DNA of 64,000 bases from Rhabdochlamydiaceae bacterium. GTDB lineage: Bacteria; Chlamydiota; Chlamydiia; Chlamydiales; Rhabdochlamydiaceae. Position 1 is the stretch's first letter. Each line of letters opens with the position of its first letter. Made by a program: the position numbers and the translations under genes. Positions 36,508 through 45,800 of this stretch are shown here, piece by piece. The notes below the pieces were generated by a model. That model was not told the origin of the DNA. It made no database searches and saw only the letters and a program-made list of their open reading frames with translations. The stretch covers positions 95,257 through 159,256 of the forward strand of contig JAIETG010000008.1 in assembly GCA_019745395.1 (NCBI GenBank), read 5' to 3'.

Positions 36508-37619
36508 TGTACTTGCTCTTGATCTGTGAAGGAAAGAAGTTTTACGGGAAGTCCGCCGTTTTTAAACGAAAGCTCTGTTTGGGTATTTTCTAAAACCAGA
36601 TCTTCAGGGCAAAGAAAATATGCAGAGCCATTTTCTTGCAGATTTTCTGTCAGAAAATGTTGTAGTTGATCAAAAAGAGTCGAAGATGTTTCTAGTCTTT
36701 TTCCGTAGGGGGGGTTAGTAACAAGAAGATCTATTTTTTGGGGTGGATGGTAATAGGCAATTTCATCATAAGAGATGTCTATCCCCAAAAGACCTGCTTT
36801 GATGAGGTTTTTTTTGCAAGTTTCTGTGGTTTCTCGGCTTTTATCAGATCCAAAGAACATTTTTTTATCTAACGGAAGACACTTGCTGTTTCTTTCTGCT
36901 TTCCACTGCTCCCAGAATTTTTTATCAAAATCGGGGAATTGAAAAAATCCCCATTTTTTGCGAAGGATACCTGGGGGAGTATTGGTCGCAATCCAAGCTG
37001 CCTCGATGAGAAAAGTCCCACTACCGCAAAACGGATCGCAGAAAGTTTTTTCTCGGGAATATCCCGTATGAAGTAAAAGGGCTGCTGCTAAAGACTCATG
37101 GAGAGATGCTTCTGTGTGAGCTGTTCTCCAACCTCTTTTGTGAAGAGGGGCTCCTGAAGTGTCTAGATATAAAGTTGCGTATCCTTTTTGAATGAACAGG
37201 TTGAGCTGAACTTCTGGGTGTTCTTTATCGATGGAGGGCCTTGAGCCTGTCGTATCTCGGAAGAAATCACAAATAGCATCTTTGACAACCATAGCGGCAA
37301 ACAAACTGTTTGTAAGAGTGGGATGCTGAACGTTCGAATCGATAGCAAAAGTCTTATTGCAATGTAGAAAATAATCCCAGGAAATGCTGCGGCAGTGTTT
37401 GTAGAGATCATCTCTGCCGGAGCAAGGGAATTCTGCAATCGGCCACAAGACCCTCGTCGCAATTCTTGATTCATAGTTCACGGTAAAAACGTTTTCTATG
37501 CTTTCTGGGATGAGAACTCCGCAAAAACGGGGGGAAACTTGTGAAATGCCCAAAGAGATCAGCTCTTTTTGTAAAAGCGCTTCAAAACCATGGGGACATG
37601 TAACAAAAAGATCTTTCAT
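36504..37619 (-). CDS. THUMP-domain class I RNA (guanine-N2) methyltransferase, RlmL-like
   Basis: 371 residues. The N-terminus (1-160) has the ferredoxin-like/THUMP region of the RlmL/YpsC/UPF0020 group (LFVTCPHGFEALLQKELISLGI). The C-terminal Rossmann domain carries the AdoMet motif DPFCGSGTFLIEAAW (after YSREKTF) and the catalytic NPPYGKRLE, typical of N2-guanine methylation. Family members modify 23S rRNA or tRNA using S-adenosylmethionine in the cytoplasm. Length fits the single-module YpsC-like forms, not the ~700-aa RlmKL fusion. It begins 8 bp after ychF with an AGGAA ribosome site and overlaps the following membrane-protein gene by 4 bp. Confidence 0.85.
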   Translation of the reverse strand: MKDLFVTCPHGFEALLQKELISLGISQVSPRFCGVLIPESIENVFTVNYESRIATRVLWPIAEFPCSGRDDLYKHCRSISWDYFLHCNKTFAIDSNVQHPTLTNSLFAAMVVKDAICDFFRDTTGSRPSIDKEHPEVQLNLFIQKGYATLYLDTSGAPLHKRGWRTAHTEASLHESLAAALLLHTGYSREKTFCDPFCGSGTFLIEAAWIATNTPPGILRKKWGFFQFPDFDKKFWEQWKAERNSKCLPLDKKMFFGSDKSRETTETCKKNLIKAGLLGIDISYDEIAYYHPPQKIDLLVTNPPYGKRLETSSTLFDQLQHFLTENLQENGSAYFLCPEDLVLENTQTELSFKNGGLPVKLLSFTDQEQVQ

Positions 37620-37627
37620 CAGTATTC

Positions 37628-38728
37628 CTATACGTTGTGGAAAAAGAGGATGACATCCCCATCTTTTACGATATATTCTTTTCCTTCAGACCGCGCTTTT
37701 CCAACTTCTCTCGCGCCGACCCTTCCTTTGTAAGATACCATGTCATCAAAGGAGACGACTTCTGCTCGAATAAATCCTTTTTGTAGATCGGAATGGATTT
37801 TTCCTGCAGCTTCTTGAGCAGGTGTTCCTCGCGTGATGGTCCAAGCTCTTGTTTCTATTTCACCTGTCGTGATGTAGGTGATTAATTCCAGTAAGCTAAA
37901 GCTTGCTTTTACAAGTCTAGAAAGGCCACTTTCTGCAAGACCTAAACTTTCTAAAAACTCTTTAGATTCTTCTAGGGAAAGTTGCGCAACTTCCTCTTCG
38001 ATTTTAGCGCAGAGGGGCACTACGGTATTTCCTTCTTTTTCAGCATATTCTCGTACTTTTTGTACGAACTCATTTTCTAAAGAAGGTAAAAATTCTTCGG
38101 AGACATTAGCTACGTAGAGAACTTTTTTCCCTGTTAAAAAAGGATAGGTAATGATGCTTTCTTTTTCTTCTGGAGTAAGATCTAATGTGCGAATAGGCTT
38201 TGCTTGATTTAGGTGATCGATGGCTTTTTTCAAAGCATCAAAAGTGATTTGTAGCTCTTTTTTTCCTTTAATCTGTTTTTCCACACGATTTTTCACATTT
38301 TCAGCCATTTGAATATCTGCCAAAATGAGCTCTGTATTGATTACTTCAATGTCTGAAATAGGATCGATCTTTCCAGATACGTGGATTACATCAGGATCTT
38401 CAAAGCAACGTACGACATGAACTATGGCGTCAGTTTCTCGAATGTTGGCTAAGAATTGGTTCCCAAGTCCTTCTCCTTCGGAAGCTCCTTTAACAAGGCC
38501 CGCAATGTCTACAAAAGAAACGGTGGCTGGAAGAATTTTTTTACTATGAGAAATAGAGGATAAAACCGCAAGCCTTGGATCTGGTACATCGACAATTCCC
38601 ACATTGGGGTCAATCGTACAAAAAGGGTAGTTTGCAACAGCAGCGGCTGTCTTTCGAAGAAGTGCATTAAATAATGTGGACTTGCCAACATTGGGCAGTC
38701 CGACGATTCCACAAGACAATCCAGCCAT
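37628..38728 (-). CDS. ychF: Redox-regulated ATPase/GTPase YchF (OLA1 family)
   Basis: 366 residues, full length. The G1 loop is [15 protein letters not shown] near the N-terminus, with a G3-type [20 protein letters not shown] segment. In place of the GTP-specifying NKxD there is NVSE, the N-x-x-E motif that gives YchF proteins ATP preference. A coiled-coil insertion occupies about 130-180 ([18 protein letters not shown]). The C-terminal TGS domain includes the [16 protein letters not shown] and [13 protein letters not shown] ends. YchF associates with ribosomes and stress responses. In Chlamydia it sits beside sctU; here about 6.6 kb of other genes intervene. Confidence 0.95.
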   Translation of the reverse strand: MAGLSCGIVGLPNVGKSTLFNALLRKTAAAVANYPFCTIDPNVGIVDVPDPRLAVLSSISHSKKILPATVSFVDIAGLVKGASEGEGLGNQFLANIRETDAIVHVVRCFEDPDVIHVSGKIDPISDIEVINTELILADIQMAENVKNRVEKQIKGKKELQITFDALKKAIDHLNQAKPIRTLDLTPEEKESIITYPFLTGKKVLYVANVSEEFLPSLENEFVQKVREYAEKEGNTVVPLCAKIEEEVAQLSLEESKEFLESLGLAESGLSRLVKASFSLLELITYITTGEIETRAWTITRGTPAQEAAGKIHSDLQKGFIRAEVVSFDDMVSYKGRVGAREVGKARSEGKEYIVKDGDVILFFHNV

Positions 38729-38780
38729 GTTTTTCTCTCTTTAATTTGTATTTTGCTAGGGGAGTTTATCGTATATGTCT

Positions 38781-39884
38781 CTATATCATCAAGTCAATCT
38801 CTCTCCTAGCGCAATAATTTTGGAGAGTGGTTTTCGTGTGCTCTGAAAAGAGGTTGCCTGATAGATTTAATACTTTTAATTTTTTAGCAGTATCTAATAG
38901 TCCTATAGGAAAATCTGTCAGTCGGTTGTGGGAAAGATTGAGGTGCTCTAGCTTGGGTAGAGTAAGAATGTTTTTTATCGCTTTATAGGGAGTTACTATA
39001 AAATCTCCATGGGCGAGTTTTACAGAATTAATATTTGGCATCGATTTGAGGAGCGCTGGGGGAATTGTTTGAATGTGGGGAGGAATAAGAAAAAGTTCTT
39101 TTTCTGCTAGTTTTTCTTTGTTAGATTGGATCCATGTTTTTATGTTTTCTACCATATCTTCTCCTTCAGGGAAAAGTTCATCTACGGTAAGAGTGGGATC
39201 CTCAAAGCGCATAGCAATCCGCGTGAAGTCAATTTTCACTCGTAACTCTGCAAGCTCTATAGGATTTTTTAAACTTTTGAGGAAAATCTCTGCAGCTTTG
39301 GGAATGTGCGCCGGTCTCAGAGTCTGGCAGGCTATTTGCAGTTTGCGGGCAGAGGTAACATGTTGCTCGGTGGGGACATAAACTTGTAAATCAGTGTCTT
39401 GTGAAAATTTTTCTAGGTATGTCTCGACCCATTCATGACTAAAGTGATCAATACGGTCTTGGAAATAGTTTAGAATGAGCCCTGCGGAAATAGAATCTGG
39501 AACCTGGTAGAGAACTTCCTGGGTTTTTCCTAAGCGTTCTATAGGCGATAACAGGCCATCAGTGCAAACAAAATAAGATCCACAAGGGTGTTCTTGAAGT
39601 TCTGTTAATGTGTCTATTGCTTCTTCATCTGGGGTGGTATTGGGAAATGCCCAGTGTCCATCGACGTCTAGAGGTTCTACTGCTACTTTTGGTTTGTAAT
39701 GTGAGGATTCGCTTTTGCGCTTTTTTGGCCCTTCTGTGACGTCCTCATCTTTGGGGATGGGCCTGTCTATGTATCCTTGTGGAGAGGTTTCATGATTTTT
39801 CCAATCGACATGGTAGTTGGGGATTCTGCTAGAGCGTTCTGGATCGTACATTATGGTGTTTGTTGCTAGGTCCCGACGTATCAT
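38781..39884 (-). CDS. Leucine-rich-repeat protein with NLS-like motif, effector candidate
   Basis: 367 residues. No signal peptide or membrane helix. The N-terminal ~70 residues are polar and disordered-looking, with a basic PKKRK at 53-57 resembling a monopartite nuclear localisation signal. The middle (75-270) is not assigned; it includes GSYFVCTDG and several helices. The C-terminal ~90 residues hold three to four leucine-rich repeats (IPPALLKSMPNINSVKLA, LPKLEHLNLSHNRLTDFP, AKKLKVLNLSGNLF). LRRs mediate protein-protein contacts and are common in type III effectors. It is transcribed towards ychF with a 52-bp gap; the ribosome site is weak (AGG). The effector role is inference from architecture. 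Confidence 0.65.
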   Translation of the reverse strand: MIRRDLATNTIMYDPERSSRIPNYHVDWKNHETSPQGYIDRPIPKDEDVTEGPKKRKSESSHYKPKVAVEPLDVDGHWAFPNTTPDEEAIDTLTELQEHPCGSYFVCTDGLLSPIERLGKTQEVLYQVPDSISAGLILNYFQDRIDHFSHEWVETYLEKFSQDTDLQVYVPTEQHVTSARKLQIACQTLRPAHIPKAAEIFLKSLKNPIELAELRVKIDFTRIAMRFEDPTLTVDELFPEGEDMVENIKTWIQSNKEKLAEKELFLIPPHIQTIPPALLKSMPNINSVKLAHGDFIVTPYKAIKNILTLPKLEHLNLSHNRLTDFPIGLLDTAKKLKVLNLSGNLFSEHTKTTLQNYCARREIDLMI

Positions 39885-40094
39885 AGATTAGCCTGTGTTT
39901 AGGTTGTTTTCATGAAAACATTTGAGATATTTTATTGTGTATTTGTTTTTATATCAAGTTGTCTTTGATTGTATTGTTTATTTTGTTTTTATGAGTTGAC
40001 CGATAGTTGTCAGCTCTTTATAATTTGCGTTTTTAACGCGTTTGTAAATGGTTTATTTATGATTTTTTTCTGCTTTGTAATACATACTGCAAAT

Positions 40095-41579
40095 ATGCTG
40101 GGAATTTTTTCTGATCCTTTTGAATTTGAAGGAAAGTATGGTTCGGATCAGGATCCAATCCGTCAAAAAGTCTTTGAGTGTATTGTGGCAAAAGAATCTT
40201 TATATAAAAATCTTTCTGATGAAGAGATTCGAGATCTTTTGCATCAAGAAATGACTAGAGAGGAAATTCAAAAATATCGATCTCTATTAGTGCAAAAAGC
40301 AATTAGAGAAGACCGCGCGTATGGGCCGACTGTTAGAGAACTTATTTCACCAGAGCTTGTTCAAGTATTAAGGGAAAAGCAGCAAATGCTTGAAAAAGAG
40401 GGTTTTACAAAGGCGCAGCTGCATGCGATTTTGCAAATGTTAGAAAATCATCAAGAGGAAAAAGTCTTTTATTTTTTAAGGCACAGCCCGTCTGAGCTCT
40501 TAAGTCTAGATAAGAAACTCCGAGATGAAGCGGTAAGAAATGGGAAAAATTTAGAGCTTCCTATACTAAGTTCTATGCAAGTATTAGAGGGCAGCAGCCC
40601 TCTTGCTTTGAAAAAGAACCTCCTTGATGCGTTATTTATCCCAAGTACCTTCAATCTTACGCTTGATGAAGAGAAACTGCAAAATGTGAGTATCGAGCTT
40701 GAGGCATTTTATTCTCCTGCGGGCCAGGTGTTTTTCTATTGGATGTATCAAGCCTTGAATTTACATCTAGTGTCCCAAGATCCTCAAATGATTGTAGATA
40801 TTAATAAGGCTAAAGAGCAATTTGCCAATACCATTGGGGATCCTAAAATTCGGGCGGATTTTTTTAAAAGTAAAGTAATGCAAGCTGAATCTGCTGTTAT
40901 ATTTGCTCAAGAAAGCGATGCAATTGTCCCGCAAATTTTAGAGGAAAATGGGGATTTTCTTCCTGTTGCCGGGCAGAACTTGCAAGATGGGACCATTATT
41001 TTTTTGCGAAGTGATGTATGGGAGCCTGAGTACGAAGTTCTTTCTTTGGAAGAATATGAAGGTTTTGCCTCAGGGAAGGTCAATCTCCTTTTAGCTACAC
41101 ATAAAAAGACAGGACAAAAATTTCTTCTGGCCTCAGGTCATGGCCATTCTACTAGAGCAGAGGATGGACGTTTACAGGTAACTCTTGTTATGGAAACCTT
41201 TCATAAGCTTTTGCAAGATCCCAAAAATTCCGGTTTGCAACTTCTCATGGGAACGGATGCCAATACTAAAACCGAAGAAGATGTTAAGAAATTCCAGGAG
41301 CATGCAGATCGTTTAGGCTTAATTACTACAAGGTCTGGGCCTACAACCATCAAAAAACGGATGGTTACAGTTCAGCATTCTAAATCCGGAAGATCTACTA
41401 TGGATGAAGAAGACTATCTTTTAACACTTAAGCCTGAAAATGGCGGATGTTTTTCTTTCTCTCATCTTACTGTAGGTTTTCAAGAGGAAGGACTTGATCT
41501 TTCCGTTTTTCTTCCTTCTAAAGAGTATCCTTTTGATCACTACTCTGTAGGAGTTTCTTTAGAGAAACTTATTCCCTGA
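40095..41579 (+). CDS. Endonuclease/exonuclease/phosphatase (EEP)-like protein, effector candidate
   Basis: 494 residues from the ATG at 40095. The frame is open back to 39969, but that adds a hydrophobic stretch with no ribosome site; an ATG at 40059 is also possible. The first ~230 residues are helical and unassigned. The second half has the EEP-fold landmarks in the right order: an AQESDAI segment (Glu near residue 272, the QExD metal site), LLLATHKKTGQKFLLASGHGHST strands, MGTDANT at about 385-391 (GDxN-type metal site) and PFDHYSVGV with the DH pair at 481-482 (SDH-type general base). Members include Mg2+-dependent nucleases and inositol-phosphate or lipid phosphatases; the substrate cannot be told. 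There is no export signal other than possible type III secretion. Confidence 0.6.
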   Translation: MLGIFSDPFEFEGKYGSDQDPIRQKVFECIVAKESLYKNLSDEEIRDLLHQEMTREEIQKYRSLLVQKAIREDRAYGPTVRELISPELVQVLREKQQMLEKEGFTKAQLHAILQMLENHQEEKVFYFLRHSPSELLSLDKKLRDEAVRNGKNLELPILSSMQVLEGSSPLALKKNLLDALFIPSTFNLTLDEEKLQNVSIELEAFYSPAGQVFFYWMYQALNLHLVSQDPQMIVDINKAKEQFANTIGDPKIRADFFKSKVMQAESAVIFAQESDAIVPQILEENGDFLPVAGQNLQDGTIIFLRSDVWEPEYEVLSLEEYEGFASGKVNLLLATHKKTGQKFLLASGHGHSTRAEDGRLQVTLVMETFHKLLQDPKNSGLQLLMGTDANTKTEEDVKKFQEHADRLGLITTRSGPTTIKKRMVTVQHSKSGRSTMDEEDYLLTLKPENGGCFSFSHLTVGFQEEGLDLSVFLPSKEYPFDHYSVGVSLEKLIP

Positions 41580-41591
41580 ATAATCCTTTTT

Positions 41592-42359
41592 TTAAGGAGT
41601 ATCGTATATTATAGGTGGGAGCGTTTCATCTATTGACGGGTGGTCGTGATCATATGTGCCCGGAAGAATTAATGTTCCATCGGATAATGTAGTGGTTTGG
41701 TAGACAGTAACTACTTTTTGCGCTATTTCTCCTGGAGGAACTGCTGGCGTAGATATTTTTAAAGCAGGTCCTTGTGCATTGGAAAACGAAATTACGTCTG
41801 CATTAGCATCCTTGTAAACACTTAAGCTGGATCCTTCAGGGACTATGAACTTAGTTCCTAAAATAGGTGTAGGCTCTTTGATTGTTGTCGTAATAGTGGT
41901 TGAGTCTGCTGTTGGATGTTCGATAGTATATGTGGCAAGAGGGTCGAGTTGAACTCCCATAAACTGGTTTAAAGTCTCTCCAGATGTTTCCATTTTATCG
42001 CTAAAATCTTGGCTAACTGTTGTTCGATCCGCATCTGGATGTTCCTTCATATAAGCTTCAGTTTGCACATTGACCATAGCTGTCTGAGCTTCAGTAGCGG
42101 TATAGGTTCCTGCGGGAATGAGATTGTATTGTTGCTTTGTGTTTCGATAGGTGTTTTTGCTATTGACTGCAGGCTGCTTTGCTTCGGTAATGCGAGGTCT
42201 TTGTTCTTGATTCTGAGGTGGGTTTGGTGATCTGTTGGGAGGATTGAGGTTGGGGTGTTGCAGTGCGGGGGTTTGTAAGTAGGGAGAAGTGGGTGTTTGA
42301 TCTGCGAATGCAAAAAGGCTTGTCGCTGATAATATTGCTAATAATTTACTGTAATTCAT
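41592..42359 (-). CDS. Exported proline-rich protein with threefold HPxAD-type motif, unknown function
   Basis: 255 residues. A signal peptide (1-19, LLAILSATSLFAFA) is followed by a proline/asparagine/glutamine-rich linker (20-70), then a beta-type region in which a motif recurs: LIPAGTYTATEAQ ... KEHPDADRTTVS, LDPLATYTIEHPTADSTTI and LILPGTYDHDHPSIDETLP. Each copy is a short GTY/ATY element with a (D/E)HPxxD turn. There is no recognised family and no membrane anchor apart from the signal peptide. It is convergent with the EEP-like gene (12-bp gap) and divergent from the giant ATPase gene across 480 bp. Confidence 0.65.
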   Translation of the reverse strand: MNYSKLLAILSATSLFAFADQTPTSPYLQTPALQHPNLNPPNRSPNPPQNQEQRPRITEAKQPAVNSKNTYRNTKQQYNLIPAGTYTATEAQTAMVNVQTEAYMKEHPDADRTTVSQDFSDKMETSGETLNQFMGVQLDPLATYTIEHPTADSTTITTTIKEPTPILGTKFIVPEGSSLSVYKDANADVISFSNAQGPALKISTPAVPPGEIAQKVVTVYQTTTLSDGTLILPGTYDHDHPSIDETLPPIIYDTP

Positions 42360-42839
42360 CTTTCGCTCGTTGTTGTTTTATTTTAAAATAATCTATTTAA
42401 AATTATTTGTATATTTATTTGTTTTTTTTGGTTTTTGTTTTTTGTGTTCATTGTTATTTTTTTATGTTATTGGTTTTAAGCTTATTGTGTGCTTAATTTT
42501 TCAGATTTTGGATGCGAATGGCGTGGTTTTTTTATAAATCTTGGAAGGTTCGAAGTTCTTAATTGGTAATTATTATTTTGAAAGTGTGGTGAAGTGTATT
42601 CATTTGGCTATCTGTATTGTGACGATAATGTACCGGAATGCAACTTAAAATTTTAATTGATAGAATTTATTTTTTTAATTGTTTGAGTGTTGTAATTTTA
42701 CTGAAATTAATGTTTATTTTGTTTAAAATACATCTTATTAATTTAAAAATGCGTTTAAATTTGTTTTGTTTTTTATTTGAAGTTATTTTTTTCGCTTTTC
42801 TTAATGTGAAGAGCTTGGTCATCTCCCAGGGAGGTTTGA
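42360..42839 (+). other. AT-rich 480-bp intergenic region between divergent genes
   Basis: Strongly T-rich sequence with long homopolymers and no convincing gene. A 72-codon frame (42638-42856) is all Leu/Phe/Ile and is rejected as compositional. The end (42828-42835) holds the AGGGAGGT ribosome site of the giant gene. The region probably contains promoters for both flanking genes, but no single promoter stands out. Confidence 0.6.
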
Positions 42840-45800
42840 GTGCTACCGAGGGATGATACAGTTGTAGGTTTCAATGCTCTTAATAAAGACGCCGTCATAA
42901 ATGCGGCAAGCGACCTGCTGGGTTATACAACTCATGCTTTAGGCGTTTTTAACGATTTTTCGAATGATTTATCCCTAGATACGTATGAAAGCGTAGTATT
43001 CCGGGATTTTTATAGGAAAAAGTTTTCGACGGGGCCTGTAAGTGATAAGGCGTTTGCTCACATACATGGCGATAATTATGTGAAAAATACGAATCTTGAG
43101 GGATGGTTTCCTTTAAGCGCAAAAGCCTCTTTAGAAGAGTTTGCTGAAAGTTTTTCACCAGATATACGAAATAAAATATTGGGGCTAACAAGCAAAATTG
43201 AATATGCCTCCAGAGATCCGATGAGTGAAGCGGAGATTGAAACGTATTCTCATCAGATTGCGCAAAAGATAAAAAATTTAAAAGTAGATGAGGATCTTTG
43301 GCTAGAAGGTGGAGCCAACAACCACGCTATGTTCTATCAATTTATCAAAAGATCTGGTGGGAAGTACGACATATACATTCATAATACGGGAGGTGGCCTT
43401 CAGTATCATTATTGGGAGCCCAGAGAAGATGTTTTAGATACTTCTCTTAATATCGATCCCGAACTTATAGATGAAACCGTTTCTAAAAAAGATTACGTTT
43501 GCCCTTTTGTGAAGTTTGAAGGAGTGCTCGAAGGGGAAATAGGACTCAATATAGGGGGACAGGTTGATCCCGCTTTATTGGTTAAGCTGATTTCGATTGC
43601 AACATCAACGCAAGCCGAAGGGGAAGAGGCGATTAAGCAAATCTATGAAGAGGCATTCGGTGCTCTCAATCATAGAAGAATTGAAGATCCTCGTACAAGA
43701 TCTGATTTCTTTTTGATCGCTCCCCAGAGCGCAGGCACTTGCTCTTGGCGAGTTCTTGCCTACGCAGCGCTCGGGAAGAATCTTGCAGATAGTGAGCAGT
43801 TAGAGAGGGTAAATCTACAGATCAAACAAGACTCTTTTGATGCAACTTGTCATGAAGACGGAGCGACTGCCGTAAGAAAAGAACTTTGTATTCAAGGAGG
43901 GCAAGAGCTTCAAAGGCAGCTAGCGGGACTTTATGGAATATTCCTTTCCCATGATGAGGTGGAAGCTCGTAGAAAATCTATTCAAAAAGCTCTTGATGCT
44001 CTAAAAAAAGAGGAGGCACTTGCCCCTCCGGTCAAAGAAATGAATCCTGTTTCTTGTAAAGAAGGTCCTAAAGACCTTTCTTTACCAGATAGATGGGCTC
44101 CAGCCAATCCTTCTGTAATAACCGTAAAAGAAATCATTCCGTTTTCTGCAGAACCTTTAAAGCTTACTCGCTTAGAAGATGTTCAAAAAGAGCTGAAAAA
44201 AATTATAGATTTCCAGGGGGAAGATCACCTTTATGATGTTCCTATGCAGATTGAACGTTTGGTTGCATCTCTACCCAGACCCTTGGAATTTAAAGAAGTT
44301 TGGAAAGGGGCAAGTCCTCAAGTTATAAGTGAATGTCAAAGCCTTTTTTCCAAGGCTCTTACTTTGTATACTAAGATTATCATAGCTCGCGAAGGACGGC
44401 TTCTTTCAGAGCAAAATACGGCTTGGGGACTTTTAGCGGCAATTCACTATCTGTCGGCTAAGATAGATAGTACTCTTGCGTCTGATTATGGGATTTATTT
44501 CGAATCTTTTGCAAAGCTTATTAAGAATCCAACTTTTACTAGTTTTTTGCCTAAGGATTTACGGCTATACCAAGATATTCTATCTTATTTTTATAGCACT
44601 TCGAAAACAAAACAACTGTTTAACATACGCGCTATTGATGGGCGGGCTATAAAGCACGATACGCCCATTCTTCCAGAAGAAACGTTACTACTTTCTATAG
44701 CAAAAAAAAATGAAAAAATTGAAAAAGAGCTGCAGGAAAAAGTAGAGGCTAGGAGGAAGGAAGACTTTTATAAAAAACACTCCATATCGGAATCTAGAAT
44801 CGAAAGAGAAGTGGTGTTATGGGATAATGAGATGTTTGCGAAGCAACCTGAAACTTCTTATATCGCAAATCTTCGAAAAGCGGCCTACGATGCGCAAGCT
44901 TTTACCTATAAAATGAGTTCTTACGAGTTTAATGCTCAAAAATTTCCAGTGGTTACTCGCCAAGATGAAACGCAGAAAGCCATTGTTACTAATCATGCAA
45001 GCGTTAATGGTTTTAAACACGCAATTCCTGATGAATCGAATGCTTTTAATGTTTGGTTGATTGATAGACACAGGAGCTGTTTATTTGATGAAAATTCAGA
45101 AACTCACGAAAATGAACGGATCGAGGATCTTAGACATGTTCCTACGAGGTTGGAGGCGTCTACATGTCAAAAAACATTGCAAAGTCAGCTGATTGTAGAT
45201 CATTTTAAAGACAATATTGCCGACCTTTCAGAAGTTGCCAATCAAAATCTTTTTCTTCTTTCTTTATTTCGATCGTTTTCCTCGGGAATGCCGGTTCAAG
45301 AAGCTTTAACAGATCCAGCATTTATAAATGCTGTATTTAAGTTTGTCGATAAGGGAATGTCTTTGTATTTACATGGACGCAAAAGACCTGACATAAAAAC
45401 GGTCCTGTTTTTTATGCAGGTCGTTCGAAGGCTTAAAGAGTTAGATCCGAGCTTGCCTCTTCTTCAAGCTCCTGAGATTAAAGAGTTGTCTAGCTTGGAA
45501 AATCCTCCGGAGCGATTCCTGAGAGATTATTCGTCGGAAATTAATGAGTTATTAAAGCGAAACGATCTTACGGAAGAAGAAGAAAACAGCCTTCATATCC
45601 ATAGGATTTTGCAATACACCACGCAGAAAGAACATCTCAATAGTCTGCAAAGAAGTGAAACAAGTAAAAGTAAGGCTTTACAAGAGATTGTCGAGAGCTG
45701 GATGTATTGTAGTGCTTTTAAATTTCATCCTTGGCATTCAGTACATAGTCAGTCGGAAGCAGCCCATTTTATCTATGATTTAGCTCCAGTTTTTGAGAAA

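Noticed and set aside
39560..39660. Possible SH2-like region (GSYFVCTDG) in the LRR protein
   Set aside because: The phosphotyrosine-binding Arg of the FLVR motif is Cys and the downstream SH2 strands cannot be recognised.
42638..42856. 72-codon frame in the AT-rich gap
   Set aside because: Almost only Leu, Phe, Ile and Val from T-rich DNA, no ribosome site, and it runs into the giant gene in another frame.
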